A DNA stretch of 64,000 nucleotides from Areca catechu (GCA_021397845.1 CM038040.1:59536088-59600087), one strand, 5' to 3'; counted from the stretch's first letter, positions 22,149-34,150 are shown. Notes: generated by a model from the sequence alone, not told the origin. Translations and numbers: made by a program.

Positions 22149-22253
22149 TACTTGTATCTTTTTGTTATTATCTCTTGAATGTATCTTATATTACATTTTG
22201 ATGCATTGTACCTCTTATCAAAAGTAATGAAATGTTCATTTTCAAATCAATGT

Positions 22254-24191
22254 TGTTGTCGCCAAGATCGCTGTGGCCCGTAGCTGCTGCCGGTGTCGGA
22301 GTGCACTCCCTCGGTGGCTGGCGGTCCTCTTGTCCTGGACCTGTGAAACAGAGGTTAGTGACCCGGGCCGGGATTTCCGGCGGGGGCACTCCGACGGTTA
22401 AGTCAATGATGATCCAGGGAAACAGATCCTCTTGGTCGGGCCGCCCTTGAAGGACTCTGCACTAGGAGGAGTAAAAGATGTGTAAGAAAACAAAAACATT
22501 GCAGGGGGAGAACGATAGCGAGGATAGAGGGTTCCCTATTCCTCCGCCTCTCCTTGTATCCCTGGTTTTCCTTCAATTGTGACTGTGGTGGTGGCGCTTC
22601 GCCCTCTTGGTCGAGCTTGCGCTTGTGTTGTTGGATTATTGTTGTTACCTCTCTCCCTTTTTTTGGGGGTGTCGACTGTTCTTTGAAGTTGAAAACTGGC
22701 CGTTGGGCGCTTGCCTCGGGATCTTCGCTGGGTTGGCAGGCGTGTGCGGTAGGATTCCGTGCCGTGGACGAGACGTCTTTCCTGATAGGTGGTAGGGGAA
22801 GCTTCTATTTGTTCTGACATCCCCTCTGGTCTCCCCATTCCAGGAAGCTTGGTAGAGCCTCGATCCATGGGGTCGCCATCCTAGGGGTTCGTGCTTTCTA
22901 GCTAGCCCATCCCCGTGGAAGTACGACCGGACAAGTAGTTATGGCAGTATGGGGGATGTCATTCCGTAGTTCTCGAGCGGCTTGCCGGCATCTCGGGATG
23001 GCAGGGCTTGCTCAGGTTTGGATGCTTTGAGCTTGTGGGGACACCTTGATGGAGGAGGGAAGAGTGCGGGCCCGGTCTAGAGGGCGCGCGCTTGGAGAGG
23101 CTTCACATTGGCCGATGAGCTCTGAGCTCGACCTCGACCACAGGGCACTAACCTCTGAGGGTCTCGCTCTGGAGGGCAGAGGACAGACCCGGTCTAGAGG
23201 GCGCGCACTCGGAGAGGCTCCACATTGGTGGGTGAGCGCTGAGCTCGACCTTGACCACAGGGCACTAACCTCTGAGGGTCTCGCTCTAGAGGGCAGAGGA
23301 CGGGCCCAGTCCAGAGGGCACGTGCTCGGAGAGGCTCCACATTGGTGGGTGAGCGCTGAGCTCGACCTCGACCACAGGGCACTAACCTCCGAGGGTCTCG
23401 CTCTGGAGGGCAATGGACAGACCCGGTCCAGAGGGGCGTGCTTGGAGAGGCTCCACATTGGTGGGTGAGCGCTGAGCTCGACCTCGACCACAGGGCACTA
23501 ACCTTCGAGGGTCTCACTCTGGAGGGCAGAAGGCGGACCCGGTCCAGAGGGCACGCGCTCGAAGAGGCTCCACATTAGCGGGTGAGCACTGAGCTCGACC
23601 TCGACCATAGGGCACTAACCTTCGAGGGTCTCGCTCTGGAGGGCAGAGGACGGACCCAGTCCAGAGGGTGCGCGCTCGGAGAGACTCCATATTGGCAGGT
23701 GAGCTTTGATCTCGACCTCGACCATAGGGCACTAACCTCCGAGGGTCTCGCTCTGGAGGGCAGAGGACGGACCTGATCCAGAGGGCGCGTGCTCGGAGAG
23801 GCTCCATATTGGTGGGTGAGCGCTGAGCTCGACCTTGACCATAGGGCACTAACCTCCGAGGGTCTCGCTCTGGAGGGCAGAGGACAGACCCAGTCCAGAG
23901 GGTGCGTGCTCAGAGAGGCTCCACATTGGCAAGTGAGCGCTGAGCTCGACCTCGACCACAGGGCACTAACCTCTGAGGGTCTCGCTCTAGAGGGCGGAAG
24001 GTAGGTCTGGCCTAGGCATCCCGAGCTCGCGGGCCTGACCTGGCGGAGGACAGAGCTCGGCTTGTTGCCTTGAGGGAGCTCAGCTCAGCTCGGAGAACGG
24101 TTCGGGCTGGGCGTTGCCTTGGCAACCGACGTGGCAATCTCCTTTGACGTGGCGCCTGTCAACCACCCACGTCAGCGGTCTCGCCACATCA
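22254..24191 (-). repeat. 3' LTR of element B
   Basis: On the plus strand it runs TGTTGTCGCCAAGATCGC to TCTCGCCACATCA (1938 bp) and aligns with the 5' LTR copy. It contains eight copies of a 117-bp repeat. Confidence 0.93.
23046..23995. repeat. 117-bp tandem repeat in the 3' LTR of B, 8 copies
   Basis: The word GTCTCGCTCT recurs at 23161, 23278, 23395, 23511, 23628, 23745, 23862 and 23979, a period of 117 bp with one 116. Each unit has GAGCTCGACCTCGACCACAGG and GAGAGGCTCCACATTGG parts. Because 117 is a multiple of three, long repetitive frames appear on both strands; they are not genes. Confidence 0.95.
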
Positions 24192-24694
24192 TTTGCCCCT
24201 ACTCCTGAGGCTCGTAAGTGCGCGGCGCTCGGGTCGAAGGGAGTAATGGTGGTGCTAACGTGGAAAGGCAAAAATTCGGCACGGTGATGGTCGTGGTTGC
24301 CGGCACCTCGAGGGACGGCCCTGCCAGCCAGTGCGGAGGTGCCACGTGGCCTCGTCCGAGGAGTAGTTAATGTAGGCGCAGAATTCTGAGCGACTTGGAT
24401 GCCTTTGTCACCGATGGGCAGCACGTGGCACTGATCCGTTGGCGAGGGGGTCATGACAGCGCGGATTTGATGGGCCCTTCCGAAATGAAAGGAAAAATTT
24501 TTACTCAAAATTTCCATCCTTTCAAATCCTTCGTGCTTGTTGCAGTACTCGGACCCTTTCTTCTCCGCGATCCGCTTTCGTTCTTCTCTTCTCAAGGGAA
24601 CTAGATTGGCCTTGTTCTTCTTCCTCTTTTTCCCTTTGGGGTAGGCTTTTTCTTCTGAGTCTAGTCTTCCTTCTTCTTAGGTTATCTTTGCAGC
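24192..24694. other. Element B region between 3' LTR and antisense gene
   Basis: It includes the polypurine tract of the minus-strand element next to the LTR (CAGGAGTAGGGGCAAA on the minus strand, 24192-24207), then about 480 bp with no ORF. The words CTTTCAAATYCTTCGTGC (24518-24536) recur at the same place in element C, so part of this may be the promoter or 5' UTR of the antisense gene. Confidence 0.55.
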
Positions 24695-27600
24695 ATGTCT
24701 TTTCCCGATCCTTCCATCCAAGGGATAGTGCTCTCCTCCTCCGACGAGGAGTTGGAGGGGACATAGTTTAGGATTAGCAGTAGACTAGTTCTTCCTGCCC
24801 CCCGAGTCTATTAGGGAGCCAGGGCCGGCTTCTTCTCGTCCCACCTGTCTTCCTTTCCTGCTCGAACCAGCTCTTGAGTCTGTCCGGTCAACAGTTCCAG
24901 GCGGGGTCACTTCGATGATTTCCGTCGCGGAGCTGGGGCCTTCCGGGATGCCTATAGAATCCCGTCTTCTGTTCAGCTCATGGTTCCCCGCTCCGGGGAG
25001 TGGGTCACTTCCAGTGGCCCAGGCCGTCTTGCCTTTTATGAGGAGACCTTCTGCGGGGGTCTTCGATTTTCCTTTCATCCCTTTTTCCTATCTGTTCTGA
25101 GCAACTATCGCTTAGTTCCCGTACAGTTGGTTTCGAACGCCGTCAGGGTCATCTTCTCCTTCATCGTACTTTGCCATGTCCACGGGTTCATCGCCCGGTT
25201 CTCCTTGTTCAGGGCATTTTTCATCCTGAAGCACCACCTGACTGAGGATGGGTAGTGGTTGATGTGCATCGCAACGCACCGATTTAATTACCTTAAAACT
25301 ACTATTCTAGAATAGGATAGCAGGAGCAAGAGTCGAATCCACAGGGACTTTCTTGATTACTTTGAAAACAGTAAATATGCAACAGAAATTGAAATCTTAA
25401 AACTAAAAAGAAGATTAACAAGTAATTAGAAGTAAAGGTAACTCAAGGAATGATCTATCCGAGTAAGAGCACGGTCTGTATCCGTGAATCACGGCCCGTC
25501 CCTTTTTAGGAATATATTGATTTAAATGCTAGTGAAATAACCTAGATATGATCTATCTCACGAGAGCATAACCTGTACCCACTTGGGAATAGATCAGTCA
25601 TGAGTAATTTCACTTGACTTACCTCCAAAGCTTTGTCTTAACAATGCATTTGATTCAAAAGCAAAAGAACAAGAATTAATTAAAAGATATTTTATTTCAT
25701 GTAGGAGGAAGTACATCAAAGTAATACAACTAGAAATAAAACCCCCTTTTCCCAAGTGAAGCTCCGGACTCCAGTGATTTCTGCATGAAGATGGCGCTGA
25801 CCGATAGAGAATAGGTCTGCTGGAATAAGCTTGGAATAGTATTGGAATAGTGTTGGAATAGTGGGAATAAAGCTGGGATAACCGGAATAGCAGAAAACCC
25901 AAAGAACTGCAGGGAAGAAACAGGGATTTCCGGACTGTGACTGAGTCGAGAGTTTGGGAGAATGACGAGATGAACTGTACTCTGGAATGGGGGCCTTTAC
26001 AACCAAGCTGGAGTGGTGGGAAGATGGCTTGCTACTATCTGTGGAATGGAGAAGAGAAGGCACTGCCCTCTATGGTGGAGAAGAAGACGCAGAGAAGAAA
26101 AACATGGGAAAATAACTGCAGATGGCTTCCACTGATCGATCGAACACCCCCCTCTGGCTCCCTTGGACCCCTTTTTATAGACTTTCCCTGCTCCCAACCT
26201 GCTCCTCCATTTGAACCAACCCGCTCCTCTGTTGAAACAGCCTAACAAACACGCTCCACAGTTGCACCAGAACACAACATAACAACCGACACCCTGCTCC
26301 TCCGTTTGTAACGAAGCTCGGGCTCCCATCGATCTCCAGCTCATCTGGCAATGCTCTGGAAGTTTCTCCCTAGTTCGGTTCAACCCAGTACCCGGTTCAG
26401 TCCACCCAGCCCGTAGTTCGGTCCATTTTTGGTTCAAACCGAAAAACTCTCCCACGGCTGCAACTCACCGTGAAGACCTTCCCGGTGGTGAGGAAAAGTG
26501 CACCGCCATCTTCTCCGACCGGCGGTGGTCGTGGTAGGCGGTTCGGTGGCATGGAACAGTGGTGCGGTGAAGTTCAGCCAAAAGAAAAAAAATTAAGAAT
26601 AGCAGCCCCTTTGGAAGAGATTTTTCTGACCCCCGAGGCTTCTTCGGCCAGTGGCGAGTGTGCCGGCGACATCCCCGGCGATGGGGGCGGCTCTCCGGCG
26701 AGTCTCGACGTGTTTGGGGCATGGCGGTCCACGGCTCTGCTTTCATGGACCGCGTCAATGGCGGATCGCAGCCCATGAATCATTTGGTGGACCGAGTGGC
26801 CGGTCCACTATGGATCGGCTGCTTTAAATTTCGGGCAAATTCTTAGTTAATTGCCCAAAATTTATTTTGGGCCCGTTCTGAGTTCGATTCGAGTGCTGTT
26901 CACGCCGTTGGACTTCTAAAATCGGACTCTCCATGTTGGCGATGTTCTTTCCTATAAATGACATATAAAAATATTAATTTTGAAAGAATAATGATATTTT
27001 AGTATTAAATTAATACTTTTATATTTATGCTTAATGTAGTTATCAGTGGTCCTTGTCCTCCCGCCCGAAGGACATAAGATTTGAGCTTCCCTCTTCCATC
27101 AAAGGGTGGAAGAGTAAATTTTTCTTCGCAGACGTCGAGGGGGTCGACTGGGCCTGGAGCGAGCCAGACCGGTCCCCTAACCGGATCTCCGCGATCGATG
27201 CAGCTAATTGGGATGACTATGAGTAACTTCGCACTGCCCAGATCCCTTCTATAGAGGTCCTACTATCGGAGCAGAACATTTTGATGCCAGGGTGGACCCA
27301 TCGACGGGGCCAGGTGAGTCTAATCTTTTCCTTCATGTGTTTTTTCTCTTCTTCACTTTAGGCTAACCCAATTGGCTCCTGCGCGCAGGGATGATCTTCT
27401 CGGGGGGTGACCCGTTGCCACTCTCCCGGAAGAGGTCGCCCACCGGAGTGGCCACTGAGCCTCCCACGAGGCGGGCCCGGGTTGAGGGCATGCCGGTGTC
27501 TGCTCCCGCCGCGCCCGCCTCCCCAAAGGGGAGGAGGCCGAGGGACGGACGAGGTCACGGGCCAAACCCCCCGATCTGGAGCCTGAGGCTACTGTCCAGG

Positions 27601-28775
27601 TTGATGCTGCCATTGCTGTTGCATCACCCCGCTCCCCGAGTTCGAGGATGGTTGAGGCCGAGGGGGGAGAGGCCCGTGTTGGAGCTCCTCCCGCGACGGG
27701 GGCTCCAATCATGACGGCGTCGGATCCCTGACCGGTTCCTGGGGGTCCTACCACCAGAGGGATGGGTGCACCTACTCCCCGAGAGAGAAAGAGGGACGAG
27801 GCTAGGCGCCGCCTCCCATTTAGGCTGGGGCCAAAGAGCTCCTTGGCTAACAACCGCGCCCTAGCCGCTCGCATGATGGATTTCTCCATCCAGCCATGCG
27901 ATCGGGAGGAGATGGATGGGCTGCCGGTTGGAGCTGTGATCGACAGCATCTTTTCCCATCTTTACACGGTAAGCAACTTTACTCTCTTTCTTCTTTCTCC
28001 CCTTTTGTTTTCTGAACTTCCATATGATGTAGATGGGTGTCAAGGTCCTTTTCATCAAGAGCTGCTGCCAAAACTGGGAGCGAGCTAAGCAGCAAAAGGT
28101 GGCTAAGATCGCGTCGCTGAAGGCTGACCTGAAGAGGAGGGCTGACTCCGAAGGGGTGCTTGACTGACGGATCAAGGACCTCGAGAGGCAGCTCACCGAC
28201 TTTGAGAGGCGAGCGAAGGAGCTCCCGGAGTCCCTCGACCGTGAGCAGGGGCAATTGAGGAAGAAGGCTGAGGAGCTTGCCGACGCCGAGTAGCGGTTGG
28301 GCGTGTTCAATGCCGAGGCAGCCCGACAGAAGGGGATCGCCCAGTCCCTCCAGGCTCGGCTGGCGACGGAGAAGGAGAAGTTGGCCGCGGCCCAGAGGGA
28401 AGTCGAGGAGGTGGCCAGGTTAGCTGTGGACGCCAGGCTCAAGGTGGCTACAGCGAGGAAGGAAGCCGAGGAGGTGGTTGCAAGGTACAGGGCCTCGGAG
28501 GAGTTCCTCGCGAGGTCCATCAGACGATGTCGGACTCCTTCTTTAAGGGCTTCATGTACCTGCATCGCTTGGTCAAGGGGTTCATCTCGGTCGAGGGCCG
28601 TAGCCGCCTTGAATATCCCAGCACTTCAAGTCAGGAGGCAGGCGCTAAGGAGGCCGTTGCTCCCGAGTCTCCTGTGCCAGTCGAGGTCGGGGCCGTGCCA
28701 TCTGAACCCAGAGCCGCACAGCCGGAAGTCCCTACTGATGGAGATTCCCAGCCCGACGATCTGGCCAGACAGTAG
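24695..28775 (+). pseudogene. Antisense spliced gene of element B (Transposase_28-like plus coiled coil)
   Basis: It runs opposite to gag-pol. Exon 1 (from ATG at 24695) has an acidic SSSDEELEG start and a domain with SGEWVTSSGPGRLAFYEETF, RFSFHPFFLSVLSNYRLVPV and FRAFFILKHHLTEDG. This matches the family called putative gypsy type transposon (Transposase_28). The solo LTR at 25260-27045 splits it; after that come GRVKFFFADVEGVDW-like residues. Intron 1 is 27314-27388 and intron 2 is 27969-28032, both GT..AG. Exon 2 includes MMDFSIQPCDREEMDGLP; exon 3 is a long Ala/Glu/Lys coiled coil, then FFKGFMYLHRLVKGF and an acidic Pro-rich tail. Stops lie near 24762, 28165 and 28291, with a shift near 28520. 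Function unknown. Confidence 0.8.
25260..27045. mobile_element. Solo LTR in the antisense gene of element B
   Basis: It runs TGATGTGCATCGCAACGC to ATGTAGTTATCA, with TGAT/ATCA ends, flanked by the perfect duplication GTGGT (25255-25259 and 27046-27050). Element C has no insertion at the matching codon, which confirms the empty site. It is 1786 bp with no PBS or coding domain inside, so it is a solo LTR left by recombination. The family was not assigned; a segment GAGTCGAATCCACAGGGAC (25333-25351) may help in matching it. Confidence 0.9.
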
Positions 28776-29040
28776 TTGTTTTTATTCCCTTTGCATTTTG
28801 CCTTTTCTTTTCTGTGCTTGGCAGGGCTACCCGGCATGTCAGGGGCCCACAGGATGTTTGTAACTGACACTCAATCAATAAAGCTTAAGTTTTCTTGCAA
28901 TCATTTTCCTTGTCTGGCTCTTTCTTTCTTTTACTCCCCTTCTTCTTTCTTTTGTGTGTAAGTGGGGAGATCATAGAGAGAGAGGGGCCTCACCTTGCCT
29001 GGATTTAATTTATTAGACCTCACCGTGGGCAAGCCGGGTG
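28776..29040 (+). terminator. 3' UTR and poly(A) region of the antisense gene in B
   Basis: After the stop, GGCAGGGCTACCCGGCATGTC (28823-28843) corresponds to GACCGGGTCACCCGGCCTGTC in element C, and AATAAA occurs at about 28877. The shared 3' UTR supports a real transcript end for the antisense gene. Confidence 0.55.
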
Positions 29041-29056
29041 CAGGTTCATGACACTT

Positions 29057-29520
29057 GAGTGCTGCTATGCTCTCAGGTTTCTCTGCCAAAGATCTGAGCC
29101 TCGATCTTGGGTTGGCATCCTGGAGCTGGGCTCGGGGATGTTGATGACTGAGAGCTACTTGGCTCGAAGTTCCCTTGGCCGAAGATCTGAGCTCCGGTCT
29201 TGGGTAAGTGTCCTGGAGCTGGGCTCAGGGACGTTAATGACTGAGAGCTGCTTGGCTCAAAGTTTCCTTGGTCGGAGATCTGAGCTTCGATCTTGGGTAA
29301 GCATCCTGGAGCTGGGCATAGGGACGTTGTTGACTGTGAGCTGCTTGGCTCGAAGTTTTCTTGGCCGGAGATCTAAGCTCCGGTCTTGGATAAGCATCCT
29401 GGAGCTGGCCTCGGGGACATTAATGATTGAGAGCTGCTTGGCTTGAAGTTCCCTTGGCCGGAGATCTGAGCTCCGGTCTTGGGTAGGTGTCCTGGAGCTG
29501 GGCTCGGGGACATTGTTGAC
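29057..29520. repeat. 93-bp tandem repeats, block 1, element B
   Basis: GAGAGCTRCTTGGCTC recurs at 29151, 29244, 29337 and 29430, a period of exactly 93 bp. Each unit carries GGCCGRAGATCTGAGCTCCGG and TCCTGGAGCTGGGCTC. It lies between the antisense gene and the integrase end. Confidence 0.92.
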
Positions 29521-29534
29521 TAAGAAGTGGTGGC

Positions 29535-29820
29535 TTGTCCCCCTCTCATTCTCTTTCTTTCCTTCCCCCCTCCTTTTTTCCTTTTTCTTCTTCTTTTCTT
29601 TTTTCCTTTCTTTCTTTTTTTTTTTTTGGAGTGGGGAGGTCAGAGAAGAGGGTTCTTGCTATGTTTCCCTCTCGTTCTCTTTCTTTCCTTCCCCTCTCGT
29701 CTTCTTTTCGAGCGGGAAGATCAGAGAAGAGGGTCCTTGTCGTGTTTCCCTCTCATTCTCTTTCTTTCCTTCCCCTCTCGTCTTCTTTTCGACTGGGAAG
29801 ATTATAGGAGAGGGTTACCG
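29535..29820. repeat. Pyrimidine-rich tract with an 81-bp repeat
   Basis: CCCTCTCRTTCTCTTTCTTTCC occurs near 29540, 29667 and 29748; the last two are 81 bp apart with GGGAAGATCAGAGAAGAGGGT between them. Frames through it read Ser/Phe/Leu runs and are not genes. Confidence 0.85.
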
Positions 29821-30400
29821 GACTTGATTGCCTTGGAGCTAGGCTCAAGGCCTTCCTAGACGTGGAGCTAGGCTCGGGCCCAGGGGTCGCCTGAGGATTT
29901 GGCTCAGGTCTTTGGCGCCTTGGAGCTAGGCTCGAGGCATTGATGGGAGCTACTTGGCCCCATGATCCCTTGGCATCTCAGAGCTGGGCTCGGAGGCATT
30001 TGAGATTGAGAGCGGCTTGGCTTGGCGACCCCTTGGCCAAAGATCTGAGCTCCAGTCCAGGGTCGGCGTCCTAGAGCTAGGCTCGGGGACGTTGCTAGTC
30101 GAGAGCTGCATGGCTCGGTGATCCCTTGGCCGAAGATCTAAGCTTCGATCTTGGGTCGGCGTCCTGGAACTGGGCTTGGGGATGTTGCTAGTTGAGAGCT
30201 GCATAGCTCGATGGTCCCTTGGCCGGAGATCTAAGCTCTGGTCTTGGGTCGGCGTCCTAGAGCTGGGCTCAAGAACGTTGCTAGTTGAGAGCTGCATGGC
30301 TCGGTGGTCCCTTGGCCGGAGATTTGAGCTCCGGTCTTGGGTCGGCATCCTGGAGCTGGGCTCGAGGATGTTGCTGGAATTTTTCTGCAAGACAGATAGA
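29821..30400. repeat. 93-bp tandem repeats, block 2, element B
   Basis: GAGAGCTGCATGGCTC recurs at 30101, 30194 and 30287 with a 93-bp period, preceded by degenerate copies of TTGGAGCTAGGCTCGRGGC from 29830. It is the same family as block 1; the pyrimidine-rich tract separates the two. Confidence 0.9.
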
Positions 30401-30456
30401 CACTTGTGCAAGGAAAAAAACCATTGTCATTATTATTATAGCTGGGAAGCGTTACA

Positions 30457-31740
30457 CTATTGATAGTATTTCCTCAAGTTGTAGGCATTCCACGTTCTAG
30501 AGAACCTGACGCCATCAAGATCTTCAAGGTAATAAGCCCCTTGTGAGAGGGCTTCGGCTACTTTGTAGGGGCCTTCCCAGTTTGGTGAAAGCTTGCCGCA
30601 CTCTCTGGGCTGAGACGCCTCTACTCGCCGCAGCACCAAGTCTCCGGGCTTGAAAGCTTTTGGCCTGACACGGGCGTTGCAGTACCGGGCCACTCGTTGC
30701 CGGTAGGCTGCCATCCGCAGGCAGGCTTTATCCCTCGCCTCTTCAAGAAGGTCCAGGTTGAGCAGGAGGTGTGTCGAGTTCCGCTCTTCATCGTACTGCT
30801 GCACCCGCAACGTGGGCACGCCGAATTCGACTGGGATGATCGCTTCGGCACTGAAGACAAGGCTGAAAGGTGTCTTGTTGGTTGCCATTCTGGGCATCGT
30901 GTGATAGGCCCACAGGATGCTTGGGAGTTCCTCTGCCCACATGCCCTTGGCTTGGTCCAGCCTGGTCCTGAGTCCTTGAAGGATGGTCCGGTTAGTCACC
31001 TCGGCTTCTCCATTTATTTGAGGGTGAGCCACCGCGGTGAACTGGTATTGGATGCCGTGCTCGGTGCAGAATCCTTCGAACTTGCAATTATCGAACTATC
31101 GCCCGTTGTCGGTGATGATGCAACGGGGGAGCCCGAAGCGGCAAATGACTAACTTCCAGAAGAACTGGCGGACATTGGCCTTTGCGATTTGAGCTAGCGG
31201 CTCTGCTTCGACCCACTTGGTGAAGTAGTCGATTGCCACCAGCAGGAGCTTTCGCTGCCCTGGTGCTGGGGGAAATGGTCCCAAGATATCCATTCCCCAC
31301 TAGGCAAAGGGCCAAGGGGCTGAGAGTTAGGAGATTGGCACCACCGGTTGATGCTGTATGTTGGCATGGCGCTAGCATTTGTCATACCTTTTAACGAAGT
31401 TGGCGGCGTCCTCCCTCATAGTCTCCCAAAAGTACCCCTGGCGGAGGGCTTTATAAGCCATTGTCCCCCCTCCCACGTGGTTCCCGCAGAGGCCTTCATG
31501 TATATCTTGGAGCATGAAGGTTGCCTCGGCGGGCCTGAGGCATCTCAGGAGTGGGTAGGAGTAAGATCGGTGGTAGAGCTGGCCCTCCATCAGGACGAAC
31601 CGGGAGGCTTTCTTCTTGACAAGGGCAGCTTCTGTGCGATTTGCAGGCAAGGTGCCATCAGTGATGTACCGGACGTACTTGTCCATCCAGCTCAGCTCGG
31701 GGGTGACTTGGTGTACCTCTACCGAGCTCTCATGGCGGGA
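30457..31740 (-). pseudogene. Integrase of element B
   Basis: It contains IHEGLCGNHVGGG (zinc His pair), YDKC where the Cys pair should be (the first Cys is lost and a stop follows at about 31372), MDILGPFPP (first Asp), CIITDNGR with a stop right after (second Asp; stop near 31096), and AHPQINGEAEVTNRTI (Glu). It ends LRKYYQ at 30457. Compared with element A it is the more decayed copy. Confidence 0.9.
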
Positions 31741-32908
31741 CTTTCGAGGTACTCGATGTAGGCGCATCCCAGCGACGAGTCCAGCAAGGTCGCGAGCCTG
31801 GACAGCACATCCGCGTGTGCATTTTTCCCTCGGGGGATGTGGAAGATACTGAAGCATCGGAGGCCTGCCATGCTTGCGCAGACCTGCTCCAGGTACTTAA
31901 TCATCTGGGCATCCCCCGCTTCATATCCTCCGGAGACTTGTCTGGCAACCAGTTGGGAGTCAGTGAAGACTTTCAAGTCCTGCACACCCAGCTCACGGGA
32001 GACTCTCAGGCCCGCGAGGAGTGCCTCGTACTCAGCTTGGTTATTAGTTGCGGCAAACTTGAAGTGGAGGGCGCATTCCGCCACAACCCCATCTCTATTG
32101 GTTAGGATGAGGCCTGCTCCGCTCCCGCCGGAATTGGATGCTCCATCTACGTGGAGGATCCAGGGTTCTTCTCCTAGCCCGAGCTCCGTTGCTATATGCT
32201 CTGGCTCTTCGGCGAACCCGGTGCACTCGACCACGAAGTCGGCTATGACTCGGGCCTTTTGTGAAGATCTCGGTCGGTACGCTATGTCAAATTCGCTGAG
32301 CAGCGACCACTTAGCCAACCCCCGGATGTCTCAGGTCGGGTGAGGATGGTCCTCAGCGGCTGGTCTGTTACGACCACTATTGGGTGTGCTTGGAAGTAGG
32401 GCCTGAGGCGCTTAGCAGACATTATTAGTACAAAAATGAGTTTCTCGGAGCGAGTATACCTGATCTCCACGTCGTGAAGGATTTTACTAGTGTAGTACAC
32501 CGACTTTTGAGATTTGTCCTCGTCTGTGCGGACGAGGACCGAGCTGACAGCTCCCAGTGTAACCGTCAGGTACAGCAAGAGCTCTTCTCCCTTCTCCGGC
32601 CTGGAGAGAAATGGGGGGGAGGCGAGGAAGTTCTTCAGCTCCTCGAAGGCTATCTTGCACTCCTCGGTCCAGGCGAAGTCGTGCATTTTGTGCAGCGCCT
32701 TGAAAAATGGCAGGCAGCGATCAACCGACCTCGAGATGAATCTGCTGAGGGCGGCGACACGTCCCGTCAGGTGCTGGACCTGCTTCTTAGAGGTCGGGTG
32801 TTCCATGTCGACGATGGCTTGAACCTTTTCCAGGTTTGCTTCGATGCCCCTCTGGGTGACCATAAAGTCGAGGAATTTTCCTGCAGCCACCCCAAAGGCG
32901 CACTTCAC
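31719..32908 (-). pseudogene. RNase H and second RNase H of element B
   Basis: The frame 32908-32282 holds the RT connection and the first RNase H (LYLTVTLGAVSSVLV, then FQAHPIVVVTDQ). A shift near 32310 leads into 32318-31719 with the second RNase H: ILHVDGASNSGGSGAG, NNQAEYEALLAGL, VFTDSQLVARQ and HIPRGKNAHADVLSRLATL. All acidic catalytic residues of the second domain are present. Confidence 0.9.
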
Positions 32909-32923
32909 TGGGTTCAGCTTTAT

Positions 32924-34150
32924 CTAATATTGCCGCAGGTTATGGAAGGACTCGGCGAGGTCAGCTACATGGCTCGAGCTCGACCTACTCATAACGAGCA
33001 TGTCATCCACATACACCTGCATGTTGCGACCGATTTGGTCCTTGAAGACCTCGCTGACCAGGTGCTGATAGGTGGCCCCTACGTTCCTTAGATCAAAAGG
33101 CATCATCTTGTAACAGTATGTTCCTTGGTCAGTGACGAAGGCGGTGTGCTCCTCATCCTCTTGATGCATGCGGATTTGGTTGTACCCGGAGAACGCATCC
33201 ATGAAGGAGAGCAGCCGGTGGCCAGAGGTGGCATCCACCAGCTGGTCGATCTTTGGGAGAGGGAAGCTGTCCTTCGGGCAAGCTTTGTTGAGGTCGGTGT
33301 AGTCGACACAAATCCTTCACTTGCCATTGTTCTTCCTGACCATCACTACATTCGCCAGCCAGCTCGGATATTGGACCTCTCGAACGAAACCGGCAGCTAG
33401 GAGTTTATCAACTTCCTCCTTGATAGCTGCCTGTCTCTCTAGATTGAAACTTCTCTTCTTTTGCTGAACTGGTTTGTGCTTTGGGTCAACACTCAGTTTG
33501 TGGGTAATGATGTTAGCAGGGATATCTAGCATGTCCGCCGCCGTCCAGGCGAACACATCTGCATTCTCTCACAGGAATTCCAGCAGTTGGGCCCCCTCCT
33601 CCTCGGGTAGCTGGGCTCTGATCTGTACCGTCTTCGTGGGGTCATCCTTGAGCGGGTAGAAAAGTAGGCACTCGATCGGGCCTCCCCTGGGGTCCTGGGC
33701 CCTTTGGTTGAGGTCATCCATGCTGGGGTCGTCCTGAGGGACCTTGGCCCCAAGGAGGGTTTGAAAATAATGCTACACCGGCTGGGGTGCTCCCCTCATT
33801 TCCCCGACACCGTAGGGGATTGGGAACTGCACAAGAAGCCTCTTGGTGGAGACAACAACGTCGAGCAAATTAAGCCCGGGTTGACCCAATATCACATTAC
33901 AGGTGGAAGGGAGCCTTACAACCATGAAAGTCATCATGACGGTGCTTTGCTGAGGTGGGGTTCCAACAGTGACCGGGAGAGTGATTTCTCCTTCTATCCT
34001 CACGGAATCGCCCGTAAAACCAACATGGGGGGTGTGCACGGGCTAAAGCTGATCATGAGAGAGATTCATCCTAGAGAAGGCATCGTAAAAAAGCACATCC
34101 GTGGAGCTTCCACTATCAATCATGATGCGCTTTACAGGGTGCTTCGCGAT
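32924..34150 (-). pseudogene. Protease and reverse transcriptase of element B
   Basis: The protease has IMIDSGSSTDVLF (Asp near 34117). RT includes PSWLANVVMV, FMDAFSGYNQI, MMPFDL (normally MPFGL) and YVDDMLVMS (YVDD at about 33013-33002). Stops lie near 33317, 32923, 33770 and 34040. It reads without a shift where element A lost a base. Confidence 0.9.

Noticed and set aside
23012..24004. Several 60-160 codon frames on both strands in the LTR of element B, and again at 39196-40239
   Set aside because: Artefacts of the 117-bp repeat, open in several frames at once.
25716..26783. Frames of about 100 codons inside the solo LTR
   Set aside because: They lie within the LTR bounded by GTGGT, overlap on both strands and show no domain.
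29527..29859. Ser/Phe/Leu-rich frames resembling membrane proteins
   Set aside because: Translation of a pyrimidine-rich repeat; open in three frames.
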